A DNA stretch of 64,000 nucleotides from Streptomyces shenzhenensis (GCF_003688995.1 NZ_PENI01000002.1:496001-560000), one strand, 5' to 3'. Positions 35,720-45,858 are shown, numbered from the stretch's first letter. The notes: generated by a model from the letters alone, not told the origin. Numbers and translations: made by a program.

Positions 35720-36364
35720 ATGCGGTTACCGGAGATCGTCTCGCGCGAGCAGTGGCACGCGGCGCGGGCGGAGTTGCTCGCCAAGGAGGAGGCGGTCGGG
35801 CGCGCACGCGACGTGCTCAACGCGGAGCGGCGCCGGCTGCCCGTGGTCGAGATCGGCACGCAGTACGTCTTCGAGGGCGGCGACGGCAAGTCGACGCTGC
35901 TCGACCTCTTCGCGGGACGGCGCCAACTCGTCGTCTACCACTTCATGTTCGCGCCCGAATGGGACACGGGCTGCCCCCACTGCTCCGCGTTCCTGGACCA
36001 GATCGGGCACTTGGCGCACCTCCACGCGCGCGGCACGACGTTCGCGGCCGTCTCCCGGGCGCCGTTCACCCGGATCCTGCCGTTCAAGGCGCGGATGGGC
36101 TGGACGCTGCCCTGGGTCTCGTCGTACGACAGCGACTTCAACCGGGACTTCGAGGTGACCCTCGAACGGGACGGCGAGCTCGTCGAACGGCCCGGGATCA
36201 GCTGCTTCCTGCGCGAGCACGACCGGGTCTTCCACACCTACTCGGCCCACGAGGACGGGCTGGACGGGCTCGGCTCCATCCCCAGCCTGCTGGACCTGAC
36301 GGCGCTCGGCCGCACCCCCGAGGGCAGTGACCGCGTCCGCTATCACGACGAGTACGACTACTGA
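35720..36364 (+). CDS. DUF899 thioredoxin-like protein
   Basis: 214 residues from ATG 35720 after AGGAGGGA. DUF899 proteins have a thioredoxin-like fold. Family stretches here are IVSREQWHAARAELLAKEEA, YHFMFAPEWDTGCPHCSAFL and the end RYHDEYDY. The CPHC motif sits where thioredoxins carry CxxC, so a redox role is plausible, but substrates are unknown. Confidence 0.88.
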   Translation: MRLPEIVSREQWHAARAELLAKEEAVGRARDVLNAERRRLPVVEIGTQYVFEGGDGKSTLLDLFAGRRQLVVYHFMFAPEWDTGCPHCSAFLDQIGHLAHLHARGTTFAAVSRAPFTRILPFKARMGWTLPWVSSYDSDFNRDFEVTLERDGELVERPGISCFLREHDRVFHTYSAHEDGLDGLGSIPSLLDLTALGRTPEGSDRVRYHDEYDY

Positions 36365-36438
36365 CACGGAAGTGCGCGAACCGCGGGCCGCACGGATCAT
36401 GGCCGGCGCGAGGAGTTCGCGCACGCGCGACGGCGAGC

Positions 36439-36540
36439 GCACCGAGTGACCCGGCGCACCGAGTGACCCGGCGCACCGAGTGACCCGGCGCACCGAGTGG
36501 CACGGTGCACCGAGTGGCACGGTGCACCGAGTGGCACGGT
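36439..36540. repeat. Six 17-bp tandem repeats between convergent genes
   Basis: Three copies of GCACCGAGTGACCCGGC (36439-36489) are followed by three copies of GCACCGAGTGGCACGGT (36490-36540), with no spacers. The second type can fold (ACCG-N7-CGGT). It lies between the convergent DUF899 and ABC exporter genes, 20 bases after the exporter stop on the minus strand. It may act as a terminator or be a slippage product. Confidence 0.95.
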
Positions 36541-36559
36541 GGCGTCGGACCGAGGCGGC

Positions 36560-38503
<1,944 letters not shown>

Positions 38504-38790
38504 TGCCGACCTCCCCCGACATGGACGGACGGCCACTATCGCGGGACCGCCCGCCGCGGGGCAGAGCGCGAACGGAGGGACAGGAAGCACGGGGGCGTAC
38601 GGCACCGGGGCCACACCGGGATCCGTGCCTCGCGCCCCGGGGCGGACCGGCACACGTCGAGCCGACCTGGTGCGCGGATTCTGGTGGGAGTGGTGTGTGG
38701 CGTGCGGTCAGTCCGGCCGGGTGCGCGGTGTCCGATCACCCTGGCGTCCAGGTGCCGCTGCTCGACCGCCTCGGTGAGGTGGCGGGACGC

Positions 38791-39225
38791 CTACGCGCTG
38801 AGCTGCCGGGACCAGTCCGGTGTGGTTCCCGTCACCCGGCACAGGGCCAGATAGAGCGGAATCGGCGGGGTGTACGGAACCGTGCCGTCCGGCCGGTGGA
38901 TGAGCCGGGAGACGGCGGGCAGCCGGGCGCCGGGCGCGTAGTGCGCCGGGGCCGGCCAGGGGAGCGCGTAGTCAGAGTCCGACGGGACGATCCACCACCA
39001 GTGCGACCCGTCGGCGTACACGCACCCCACGCGCGGCAGCCGGGGGACGACGAGCGGACCGAAGCGGGCGGGCACCGCGACGGCGTCGCAGCCCAGCGGT
39101 GTCGTCATGCCCTCGGGAAGCGAGAGCCGTCCGGTCGCGCCGGGCGAACGCTGCGCGCGCCGCAGCCGCACCAGGGTGTCGAGCCCGAGCACCGGACTGG
39201 AATGGGGGGCGCCGCTCACAGCCAT
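38791..39225 (-). CDS. Conserved hypothetical protein of the regulatory module
   Basis: 144 residues. ATG 39225 overlaps the end of the ATP-binding protein gene by 10 bases, so the two are co-translated. The product has no membrane segments. A recognisable central stretch is CVYADGSHWWWIVPSDSDYA, followed by a Pro-rich region and YLALCRVTGTTPDWSRQLSA. I have seen similar proteins next to anti-sigma-like ATPases in Streptomyces but know no function. Confidence 0.75.
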   Translation of the reverse strand: MAVSGAPHSSPVLGLDTLVRLRRAQRSPGATGRLSLPEGMTTPLGCDAVAVPARFGPLVVPRLPRVGCVYADGSHWWWIVPSDSDYALPWPAPAHYAPGARLPAVSRLIHRPDGTVPYTPPIPLYLALCRVTGTTPDWSRQLSA

Positions 39226-39866
39226 TCAGGCCTCACAGACTGCCGTGTCTCCGTCTCGGACGTCCTGCGGTACTGCTTCTGCACCCGCTCCTCCTCGCCG
39301 GTACCCCGGCCGGGGCCGGGCGTGGGGCGGGTGCCCCAGCCCAGGTCGTTGCGCGGTTCGACGGCGTCCCGGGCGGCATCGGCCCGGCTCGGCAGCTCGG
39401 CCCAGACCAGCAGGCCCGGCCCGTTCTCCTGGGCGCCCCAGGCCCGGCACATGGCGTCCACGAGGAGCAATCCCCTCCCGTGCTCCTCCTCGGCCCGCCG
39501 CGGGGACGGGTGGGGTTCACCCGGCGCGCATCCCTCGTCACGTACGGCTATTCGCAGCACGTCGTCGTGGTCGTGCAGCTCGCACACCACCCGGCGGCTG
39601 GCCGTGTGCACGATCGCGTTGGTGACCAGCTCGGATATGACCAGGGCCGCGGTGTCGCAGGTGTCCGCGCACACCGACCACCCGGACAGCCGAGCCCGCG
39701 TCAGGCGTCTCGCCTGGGCGGGTGAGCCCGGATGTGCGGCCAGCTCGAACCGGAACCGACGCTCGGCAGCGGCCTGACCTGCGGCTGCTCCCGCGGCAGC
39801 ACCGAGACCTGGCCGGTCTGCGGCGGCTTCTGTTCCTAAGGGCGCGGACGGAATCACGCTTGCCAC
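39216..39866 (-). CDS. ATP-binding protein of the RsbW-like (HATPase_c_2) family
   Basis: 216 residues from GTG 39866; start uncertain, since a TTG nine codons upstream also fits. GHKL ATPase motifs are present: N-box ISELVTNAIVHT, G1 DEGCAPGEP and G2 EHGRGLLLVDAM. RsbW-like kinases act as anti-sigma factors or partners of regulatory proteins. The tail is rich in Gly, Pro, Arg and Glu. It is divergent from a DUF5753 regulator and a DUF397 protein, the typical AbaA/WhiJ/BldB-type grouping of Streptomyces development. Operator-like palindromes lie between the two sides. Confidence 0.88.
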   Translation of the reverse strand: MASVIPSAPLGTEAAADRPGLGAAAGAAAGQAAAERRFRFELAAHPGSPAQARRLTRARLSGWSVCADTCDTAALVISELVTNAIVHTASRRVVCELHDHDDVLRIAVRDEGCAPGEPHPSPRRAEEEHGRGLLLVDAMCRAWGAQENGPGLLVWAELPSRADAARDAVEPRNDLGWGTRPTPGPGRGTGEEERVQKQYRRTSETETRQSVRPEWL

Positions 39867-39882
39867 TATCGCCCCGCCGTGA

Positions 39883-39918
39883 ACACTTGGCAAGTGTCAC
39901 TCTGAAAATTGCAGAGTG
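39883..39918. promoter_or_regulatory. Two adjacent palindromes, likely operator of the WhiJ-type module
   Basis: ACACTTG-G-CAAGTGT (39883-39897) is a perfect 7+1+7 palindrome. One base before its end overlaps the next element region, CACTCTG (39898-39904) pairing with CAGAGTG (39912-39918) around AAAATTG. They sit 17 bases upstream of the ATPase gene start and in the shared divergent promoter region of the HTH gene. The symmetry and AT-rich core suggest binding by the HTH regulator. Confidence 0.6.
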
Positions 39919-40088
39919 CTGTGTGACTCGGTCGAGGGCCATGGCACACTGCTCGGAACAGCACGTCCGGCGGCGCCAGTTCGAATCACCGGCGATCCAG
40001 CGGATCACCGATGACTTCTTCGACCGGCGCCGCAGGGCTGTCCGGATTCATGCGTGTTCGAAGCGTGTCTCAGACGTGGAGGTGGAGC

Positions 40089-40949
40089 GTGAGCGAACCG
40101 CGGTCCGCGCCGACCGTGGGCCAGGTGGTTCTCGGCCGGCGCCTGCTGGACCTGCGGGAACGCGCAGGGCTCAAGCGCGAGGAGGCCGCCCGCATCCTCC
40201 GCGTGGCCCCCGCCACCGTCCGCCGCATGGAGATGGCCGAGGTCGCTCTCAAGATCCCGTACCTTCAGCTGCTCCTGAAGGCCTACGGCGTCTCCGACGG
40301 CGAGGCCGACCTCTTCGTGCAGCTCGCCGAGGAGGCCAACAGGCCCGGCTGGTGGCAGCGCTTCCATGACATCCTGCCCGGCTGGTTCTCGATGTACGTC
40401 AGCCTCGAAGGCGCGGCCGGCCTGATCCGCTCGTACGAACCGCACTTCGTGCCCGGCCTGCTGCAGACCGAGGAGTACGCGCGCGGTGTCCTGGAGTCCG
40501 GCGCCATCGGACAGGCCCAGCCCGAGGACATCGAGCGCCATGTCGCGCTGCGTATGCAGCGCCAGGATCTGCTCACCCGCACCGACGCGCCCCGCTTCTG
40601 GGTGGTGATGGATGAAACCGTTCTGCTGCGCCCGGTCGGCGGTCCCGAGGTGATGCGCGCGCAGGTCGACAAGCTGCTCGAGGCCGCAAAGCTGCCCAAT
40701 GTGACCCTCCAGATCGCCCCGTTCGCCAGCGGGCCGCATCCGGGCACGTACGGGCCCTTCGTGCTGTTCCGATTCGCCGTGTCGGAATTGCCGGACATGG
40801 TTTACAGCGAGTACCTGACCGGCGCCGTCTACCTGGACGCGCGCTCAGAGGTGGCGACCCACCTCGAGGTCATGGACCGCATGGCGGCTCAGGCCGCCAC
40901 GGCACATCGCACCAAGGAGATCCTCCGGGATTTCCGCAAGGAGTTGTGA
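40089..40949 (+). CDS. XRE-type regulator with DUF5753 domain (WhiJ-like)
   Basis: 286 residues from GTG 40089, with GGAGGTGGAG just upstream. N-terminal helix-turn-helix at ~12-65 (LGRRLLDLRERAGLKREEAA, LRVAPATVRRMEMAEV). The rest is DUF5753: YVSLEGAAGLIRSYEPHFVP, GLLQTEEYARGVLESG and the C-terminal YTGAVYLD-type strand (EYLTGAVYLDARSEV). Such proteins repress development or antibiotic genes and work with a DUF397 partner encoded next door, which is the case here (no gap). Confidence 0.95.
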   Translation: MSEPRSAPTVGQVVLGRRLLDLRERAGLKREEAARILRVAPATVRRMEMAEVALKIPYLQLLLKAYGVSDGEADLFVQLAEEANRPGWWQRFHDILPGWFSMYVSLEGAAGLIRSYEPHFVPGLLQTEEYARGVLESGAIGQAQPEDIERHVALRMQRQDLLTRTDAPRFWVVMDETVLLRPVGGPEVMRAQVDKLLEAAKLPNVTLQIAPFASGPHPGTYGPFVLFRFAVSELPDMVYSEYLTGAVYLDARSEVATHLEVMDRMAAQAATAHRTKEILRDFRKEL

Positions 40950-41225
40950 ATGGAACGCAGCAAGATCCACGCCAAGCCGCTGTTCCGCGCCCAGCGGATC
41001 TACAACGGCATGCCCGCGCGCGAGCTGGGCAGCGACGGCTGGCACAAGCCGTGGAGCGGCGGCAACGGAGGCAACTGTCTGGAGGCCATGAAGCTCGCCG
41101 ACGGCCGGATAGCCGTCCGTCAGTCGACCGACCCGGACGGGCCGGCACTGATCTACACCACGGACGAGATGACCGCCTTCATCGAGGGCGCGAAAGCGGG
41201 TGAGGCGGACTTCCTGCTGTCCTGA
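40950..41225 (+). CDS. DUF397 family small regulatory protein (BldB-like group)
   Basis: 91 residues. ATG 40950 directly follows the TGA of the regulator gene, so they are translationally coupled. DUF397 landmarks: SGGNGGNCLEAMKLADGRIA, VRQSTDPDGPALIYTTDEM and a C-terminal FIEGAKAGEADFLL. DUF397 proteins bind their cognate WhiJ-like regulator and relieve its repression in studied Streptomyces cases. Unusually long N-terminal part (~25 residues) before the conserved core. Confidence 0.95.
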   Translation: MERSKIHAKPLFRAQRIYNGMPARELGSDGWHKPWSGGNGGNCLEAMKLADGRIAVRQSTDPDGPALIYTTDEMTAFIEGAKAGEADFLLS

Positions 41226-41315
41226 ATCCGGCTCGTTGATTTTGTTTCTGACTCGACATCCTAATTTTGGTACTGAATTGATCACTGACCGCGTCCGACG
41301 CTTATGGAGTGCCCC

Positions 41316-41414
41316 ATGACCGGGCAGGACCGCACCGCTGCCGTCGAGATCGACACCAGCAGACCGCAGGACAACCACCCTGCCGACGAGTGGGGGTACC
41401 GCCCACGTCCTTGA
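41316..41414 (+). CDS. 32-residue peptide gene downstream of the DUF397 gene
   Basis: ATG 41316 with GGAG six bases upstream. The product MTGQDRTAAVEIDTSRPQDN continues HPADEWGYRPRP. It lies after an unusually AT-rich stretch (41236-41285) that probably contains its promoter, and is closed by a terminator 11 bases after the stop. It is hydrophilic, has no cysteine and no signal peptide. No family recognised. It could be a signalling peptide or partner of the WhiJ-type module, or a relic of a truncated gene. Confidence 0.5.
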   Translation: MTGQDRTAAVEIDTSRPQDNHPADEWGYRPRP

Positions 41415-41424
41415 GGCAGTGGGG

Positions 41425-41448
41425 GAGGGCCGGCAGATGCCGGCCCTC
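41425..41448 (+). terminator. Terminator after the 32-residue peptide gene
   Basis: GAGGGCCGGC (41425-41434) pairs perfectly with GCCGGCCCTC (41439-41448) around AGAT. Confidence 0.8.
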
Positions 41449-41591
41449 GATCCCCGGGTGCAGGTGATGGCCCGGCACACCGGAGGGCGTCACCCACTAC
41501 CTCCGGGTCGACGTCGGCGTACGGGGGCGGCAGGTGGCGCACGGCGCGTCCCATGCCGCCTCCGTACGCATGCTCCCCGGACAGCGGGCCT

Positions 41592-43079
41592 TCACACGGC
41601 CATCGGCCGGTCGTACGCCGATATCGGCGCGGGCAGCCGCGAACTCCCCGTCAGATACCGGTCGACCGCCGCGGCCACCGCCCGCCCCTCGGCGATCGCC
41701 CACACGATCAGCGACTGTCCGCGCGCGGCGTCCCCCGCGGCGAACACACCGGGGACGTTGGTCGCGAAGCCCGCGTCCCGTGCGATCGTGCCCCGCGCGT
41801 GCATCGCCAGCCCCAACTGGTCGACGAGCCCGTCGGTCCGGTCGGGCCCCGAGAAGCCGAGCGCGAGCAGCACCAGGTCTGCGGGCAGCGTCCGCCCGGT
41901 GCCCGGCAGCGGCCGCCGCCCCGCGTCCACCTCCACCAGGTGCAGCGACCGCACATGCCCGCTCCCGTCCCCGGTGAAGCGCAGCGTCGACGCCGCGAAC
42001 AGCCGGGCGTCCGCGTCAGCCGCCGGCGCCGTCACCAGATCGCGCGCCTCCTCGTGCGCGGCCGACAGCCGGTAGATCTTCGGATACGTCGGCCAGGGCT
42101 CGGCGTCCTCGTCCCGATCGGCGCCCGGCTGGGCATAGATGTCCAGCTGGGTCACGGACGCGGCGCCGTCCCGCACCGCCGTGCCCAGACAGTCCGCACC
42201 GGTGTCACCGCCGCCCACGATGACGACGTGCTTCCCCGCCGCGCACAGCGGCGACACCACCAGATCGCCCTCACCGACCCGGTTGGACAGCGGCAGATAC
42301 TCCATCGCCTGATGGATCCCCGCCAACTCCCGCCCCGGCACCGGCAGTTCCCGCCACGCCGTGGCCCCCGTGGCGATCACCACGGCGTCGTACCGCGTCC
42401 GCAGCTCGTCCGCCGCGACATCCCGCCCGACCCGCGTGGACGTACGGAACCTGGTCCCCTCGGCGCGCATCTGCTCCAGCCGCCGCTCCAGATGCCGCTT
42501 CTCCATCTTGAAGGAGGGGATGCCGTACCGCAGCAGCCCGCCCACCCGGTCGTCCCGCTCGTACACGGCGACGGTGTGCCCGGCCCGGGTCAGCTGCTGT
42601 GCCGCGGCGAGACCCGTGGGCCCCGACCCGATCACCGCGACCGTCCGGCCGGACAGCCGGTCCGGCGGCCGGGGCGGTGTGAAGCCCTCCTCCCAGGCCC
42701 GGTCGGCGATGGCGCACTCGACGTTCTTGATGGTCACCGCCGGCTGGTTGATCGCGAGCACACACCCCGCCTCGCACGGCGCCGGACACAACCGGCCGGT
42801 GAACTCGGGGAAGTTGTTCGTGGCGTGCAGCCGGTCCGCCGCCGCCCGCCAGTCCTCGCGCGCCACCAGGTCGTTCCACTCGGGGATCAGGTTCCCCAGC
42901 GGACAGACGTCGTGGCAGAACGGTATGCCGCAGTCCATGCACCGGTCGGCCTGCTTGCTGATGATGGGCAGCAGCGCGCCCGGGACGTACACCTCGTCCC
43001 AGTCCCTGACCCGTTCCTCGACGGGCCGACGTGGCCACTCCTCGCGCGGCGTGGTCATGAAACCCTTGGGGTCGGCCAT
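41592..43079 (-). CDS. gltD: Glutamate synthase small subunit-like oxidoreductase
   Basis: 495-residue NADPH-dependent, FAD and Fe-S protein of the GltD family. ATG 43079 with AAGGAAG upstream. N-terminal Fe-S cysteines are in DRCMDCGIPFCHDVCPLGNL and FTGRLCPAPCEAGC. FAD-binding motif is VAVIGSGPTGLAAAQQLTRA (~147), NADPH-binding VVIVGGGDTGADCLG (~290), and the C-terminal FAD contact is GVFAAGDAARGQSLIVWAIA. In GOGAT this subunit feeds electrons to GltB. No gltB is next to it, so it may be a second copy or an electron donor for another enzyme. Confidence 0.93.
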   Translation of the reverse strand: MADPKGFMTTPREEWPRRPVEERVRDWDEVYVPGALLPIISKQADRCMDCGIPFCHDVCPLGNLIPEWNDLVAREDWRAAADRLHATNNFPEFTGRLCPAPCEAGCVLAINQPAVTIKNVECAIADRAWEEGFTPPRPPDRLSGRTVAVIGSGPTGLAAAQQLTRAGHTVAVYERDDRVGGLLRYGIPSFKMEKRHLERRLEQMRAEGTRFRTSTRVGRDVAADELRTRYDAVVIATGATAWRELPVPGRELAGIHQAMEYLPLSNRVGEGDLVVSPLCAAGKHVVIVGGGDTGADCLGTAVRDGAASVTQLDIYAQPGADRDEDAEPWPTYPKIYRLSAAHEEARDLVTAPAADADARLFAASTLRFTGDGSGHVRSLHLVEVDAGRRPLPGTGRTLPADLVLLALGFSGPDRTDGLVDQLGLAMHARGTIARDAGFATNVPGVFAAGDAARGQSLIVWAIAEGRAVAAAVDRYLTGSSRLPAPISAYDRPMAV

Positions 43080-43242
43080 GGTCGTCTTCCTTGCCTACGC
43101 GTATGACGGGCCATGCGTCATCGGGCGGCACTCTTCCGGCCACGATACGTCTCCCCGGCCACCCCCGCAGAGCCGCCGACAGCCCCTTCCCCAGGCCCCG
43201 GCCCGCCCCGCGACCCGCCCCGGGGCCACCCCGCGAGCCCAC

Positions 43243-43722
43243 TCAGGTGAGCGCCAGCACATACACCACCGCGGCGGCGGCCGAGGCGACCGTGCGGACG
43301 TGGTTCCACATGGTCCACTCGCGCACATACGTCGGCCAGTAGGCGGCGGCCTCCGGGCTGCCCGGCTCCATCCCGGCCAGGGTGTCGTTGCGAGGCACGT
43401 TCGCGACCACGGTCAGCCCGAACGAACCGACCAGGAACAGCGCGCTGCCCAGCAGCAGTTCCACCTTGCCGTCGTCCGGCCACAGCACGAACGTCACCAC
43501 GGCTATCATGGCGCACAGCACCGCGGACCCCGCGAACACCAGCATGAACGCGGGTGTCACGGCGGCCACGTTGATCGCGTTCATCGCGGCGACGCCCTGT
43601 GCGGGCGGCAACGCGCCCAGCCCGCGCATGACGAACGTCGAGAACCCGCAGAACACCCCGGCCACCAGCCCGGTACCGAGCACCCCCAGCACGATCAGCA
43701 CGAAGTACGGGCCGTCGATCAT
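43243..43722 (-). CDS. DUF1772 / anthrone oxygenase-like membrane protein
   Basis: 159 residues with four membrane helices: YFVLIVLGVLGTGLVAGVF, PAFMLVFAGSAVLCAMIAVV, LLLGSALFLVGSFGLTVVAN and a C-terminal VRTVASAAAAVVYVLALT. The NVPRNDTLAG loop followed by W-x2-Y-x4-W (YWPTYVREWTMWNHVR) is the DUF1772 signature. Some members are called anthrone oxygenases, but most are uncharacterised. It is 163 bases upstream of gltD on the same strand. Confidence 0.85.
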   Translation of the reverse strand: MIDGPYFVLIVLGVLGTGLVAGVFCGFSTFVMRGLGALPPAQGVAAMNAINVAAVTPAFMLVFAGSAVLCAMIAVVTFVLWPDDGKVELLLGSALFLVGSFGLTVVANVPRNDTLAGMEPGSPEAAAYWPTYVREWTMWNHVRTVASAAAAVVYVLALT

Positions 43723-43862
43723 GTCCTCATCCCCTCCCCACCTCGAACCGGGGCCCGCTCGGACCCCCCGTCACCCTCAGTGAATTCCCCCCGCGAAACC
43801 GCGACCATCGCCGTGACGCGCGAGCGCATACGCGAGCGTCCAGCCGCCCCGGCCGCCCGGTC

Positions 43863-44558
43863 TCACCCCACGTCCGCACCGGCCCCGCGCCACCCGCGCA
43901 GCACTGCCTCCACGGCGACCGCTATCCGCCGCCGCGCCTCGTGCCGCGGCACCCCGCTCATCAATAACCGGTCGTACGGCGTGTCCAGGTGCCGCACGGC
44001 CGCCACGACCGCCGAGACCACCGCCCCCTCGGACAGCGCCCGCCCCGCCGCGCTGCGCCCCACCCGCCCGCTGCCCCGCACGGACGCGTGCGTCGCGATC
44101 GCCTCCGCCCGCTCGGCCGGGCAGCCGGGAAACAGCCGCCGGATCTCCGCCGCGAACGCCTCCGTGAACCGCGCGTCCTGCACCGCCCGCCGTCGCGCGT
44201 CCCGCGCCCGGCGCCGCCGCCGCGCTTCCGCGTCGGCCAGGCACCGCTCCTCCGCCCGGGCCAGGGCCGTCTCCTCGACGAGCACACCCTGCCGCTCGTA
44301 CCGGCTCCTGCGCCGGTTGAACCGCACCACCACCGCCGACAGCCCGCTCTCCTCCCTCGACCTGCGCGTCAGCGCGGTGTCGCCGCGCGGCAGGAACACC
44401 AGATGGCCGAGGTCGGCACAGTCGAGGCAGCGTGGCGCCCCGCCCTCGACCACGAGCAGGGGCAACGGCCCACGACGGCAGGCGGCGCACTGCTTCCGCC
44501 GCAGCGGCTGGATCACGAGAAGTCCCGTGTCCGACGGGTGAGTTGCGAGGCGCGCCAT
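43863..44558 (-). CDS. DUF2293 domain protein with N-terminal zinc-finger-like motif
   Basis: 231 residues from ATG 44558, supported by AAGGA at 9 bases. The N-terminal half has CAACRRG and CLDCADLGHLVFLP, four cysteines arranged like a zinc ribbon. A strongly basic helical linker (EARRRRRARDARRRAVQDAR) leads to the DUF2293 domain (FAAEIRRLFPGCPAERAEAI, HASVRGSGRVGRSAAGR). Nucleic acid binding is a reasonable guess; no activity known. An in-frame extension upstream would add eight 8-residue repeats (see the repeat entry), so a longer form is possible. Confidence 0.8.
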   Translation of the reverse strand: MARLATHPSDTGLLVIQPLRRKQCAACRRGPLPLLVVEGGAPRCLDCADLGHLVFLPRGDTALTRRSREESGLSAVVVRFNRRRSRYERQGVLVEETALARAEERCLADAEARRRRRARDARRRAVQDARFTEAFAAEIRRLFPGCPAERAEAIATHASVRGSGRVGRSAAGRALSEGAVVSAVVAAVRHLDTPYDRLLMSGVPRHEARRRIAVAVEAVLRGWRGAGADVG

Positions 44559-44619
44559 ATCCCGTTCCTTCCCCACACGGCCCCGCTTCTCCCGCCCGCC
44601 GACCCGATCCCACGCCCCT

Positions 44620-44811
44620 ACGGAGGCCGGAGCCCGCGTCCCCATGATGGCCGGAGCCTGGGTTCCCGTGGAGGCTGGAGCCTGTGTCCGCATGGAGATC
44701 GGGGCCTGCGCCCTCACGGAGGCTGGAGCCTGCGGCCGCACGGAGGCCGGAGCCCGCGTCCGCACGGAGGCCGGACCCGGCGTTCTCGCGGAGGCCGGTG
44801 CCTGGAGCCCG
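44620..44811 (-). repeat. Eight degenerate 24-bp repeats upstream of the DUF2293 gene
   Basis: Units begin near 44621, 44645, 44669, 44693, 44717, 44741, 44765 and 44789, built on GGAGGCCGGAGCCCGCGTCC. On the minus strand they stay open in the frame of the DUF2293 gene and would encode an APASVRTR/Q octapeptide repeat. The gene's best start lies after them, so they are more likely a non-coding minisatellite in its promoter region. Confidence 0.85.
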
Positions 44812-45045
44812 CGCCCATGAACGGCACTCCTGACCAACAACCGCGGTCACCCCACGCCCCCGGACGCCGAGACCGGCCGGGGGAGCGCGGCCTCCGCGGA
44901 CCACGGCACCGATGCCCGCCCCGCCGGCGGACCGAGGACCCCGGCGCCGCTGTCGGACGGGCCCACGAGGGCCCCCGCGCCCCTCCCCGGCGGCCCCGGT
45001 CGGTCCCGTGCGGGTGCTCTGGGTCCGGCGCGGCATCATGGGCCC

Positions 45046-45678
45046 GTGCGACTCGAAGCGATCACCTGGGACCGGCTGGCCGAACGGCTGGCCGAGCGGC
45101 TGCTCGACGTCCGGCCCGCGGACGGCGGTCCCTGGCCGCGCGTCGCCTTCGACGGCGCCTCTGCTGCCCGCCCGGTCGACCTCGCGGAGCGGGTCGCGCA
45201 GGCGCTGCGAGTACGCGGCCGCCCCTCGCTCGTCGTGGGCGCCGAAGGATTCCTGCGCCCCGCCTCGCTCCGACTGGAGCACGGGCACCGGGACGTGGAG
45301 TCGTACTACAACGGCTGGTTCGACACCGCGGCACTGTGGCGCGAGGTCTTCGGTCCGCTCGAACCCGGCGGCGACGGCCGTGTCCTGCCCGACCTGTGGG
45401 ACCCGGTCACCGATCGGGCCACCCGCAGCTCCTACGTCCAACTCCCGCCCGGCGGGCTGCTGTTGCTGCACGGTCCGCTCCTCCTGCGGCACTGGTTCCC
45501 CTTCGACCTGACCGTCCATGTCCTCCTCTCGCCGGGTGCCCTGCGCCGCCGTACCCCCGAGGCGGACCACTGGACGCTGCCCGCCTTCGAGCGGTACGCG
45601 GACGAGACCGACCCCGCCACGACGGCCGACGTCCTGGTCCGCGCCGACGACCCCCGGCACCCGGCCTGGAACGGCTGA
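45046..45678 (+). CDS. Uridine kinase-like protein with degenerate P-loop
   Basis: 210 residues from GTG 45046; CATCAT ends 6 bases upstream, so probably leaderless. The fold resembles bacterial uridine kinase-like proteins (RPSLVVGAEGFLRPASLRLE, HRDVESYYNGWFDTAALWRE, GGLLLLHGPLLLRHWFPFDL). The place of Walker A reads RVAFDGASAARPVDLAERVA, without the GK[ST] needed for ATP binding, so kinase activity is doubtful. Confidence 0.75.
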   Translation: MRLEAITWDRLAERLAERLLDVRPADGGPWPRVAFDGASAARPVDLAERVAQALRVRGRPSLVVGAEGFLRPASLRLEHGHRDVESYYNGWFDTAALWREVFGPLEPGGDGRVLPDLWDPVTDRATRSSYVQLPPGGLLLLHGPLLLRHWFPFDLTVHVLLSPGALRRRTPEADHWTLPAFERYADETDPATTADVLVRADDPRHPAWNG

Positions 45679-45858
45679 CCCACCCCTCGCCCGAAGCCTC
45701 AGCTGTGGCAGATGCGGCCCGGGTGCCCGAGCCGAGGGCGGAGCGGGACTCTCCCCCTGCGGGTGCGGAGACCCGGCCGGGCGCGGGAGAATGTAGGATG
45801 CCGGGACCAGCGGTGTTTCCCGCGCCGCGCCGGCCCGTCCGGTACCGGGAGGTGCACC

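Noticed and set aside
36439..36540. CRISPR array
   Set aside because: The units are directly adjacent with no spacers, and there are no cas genes.
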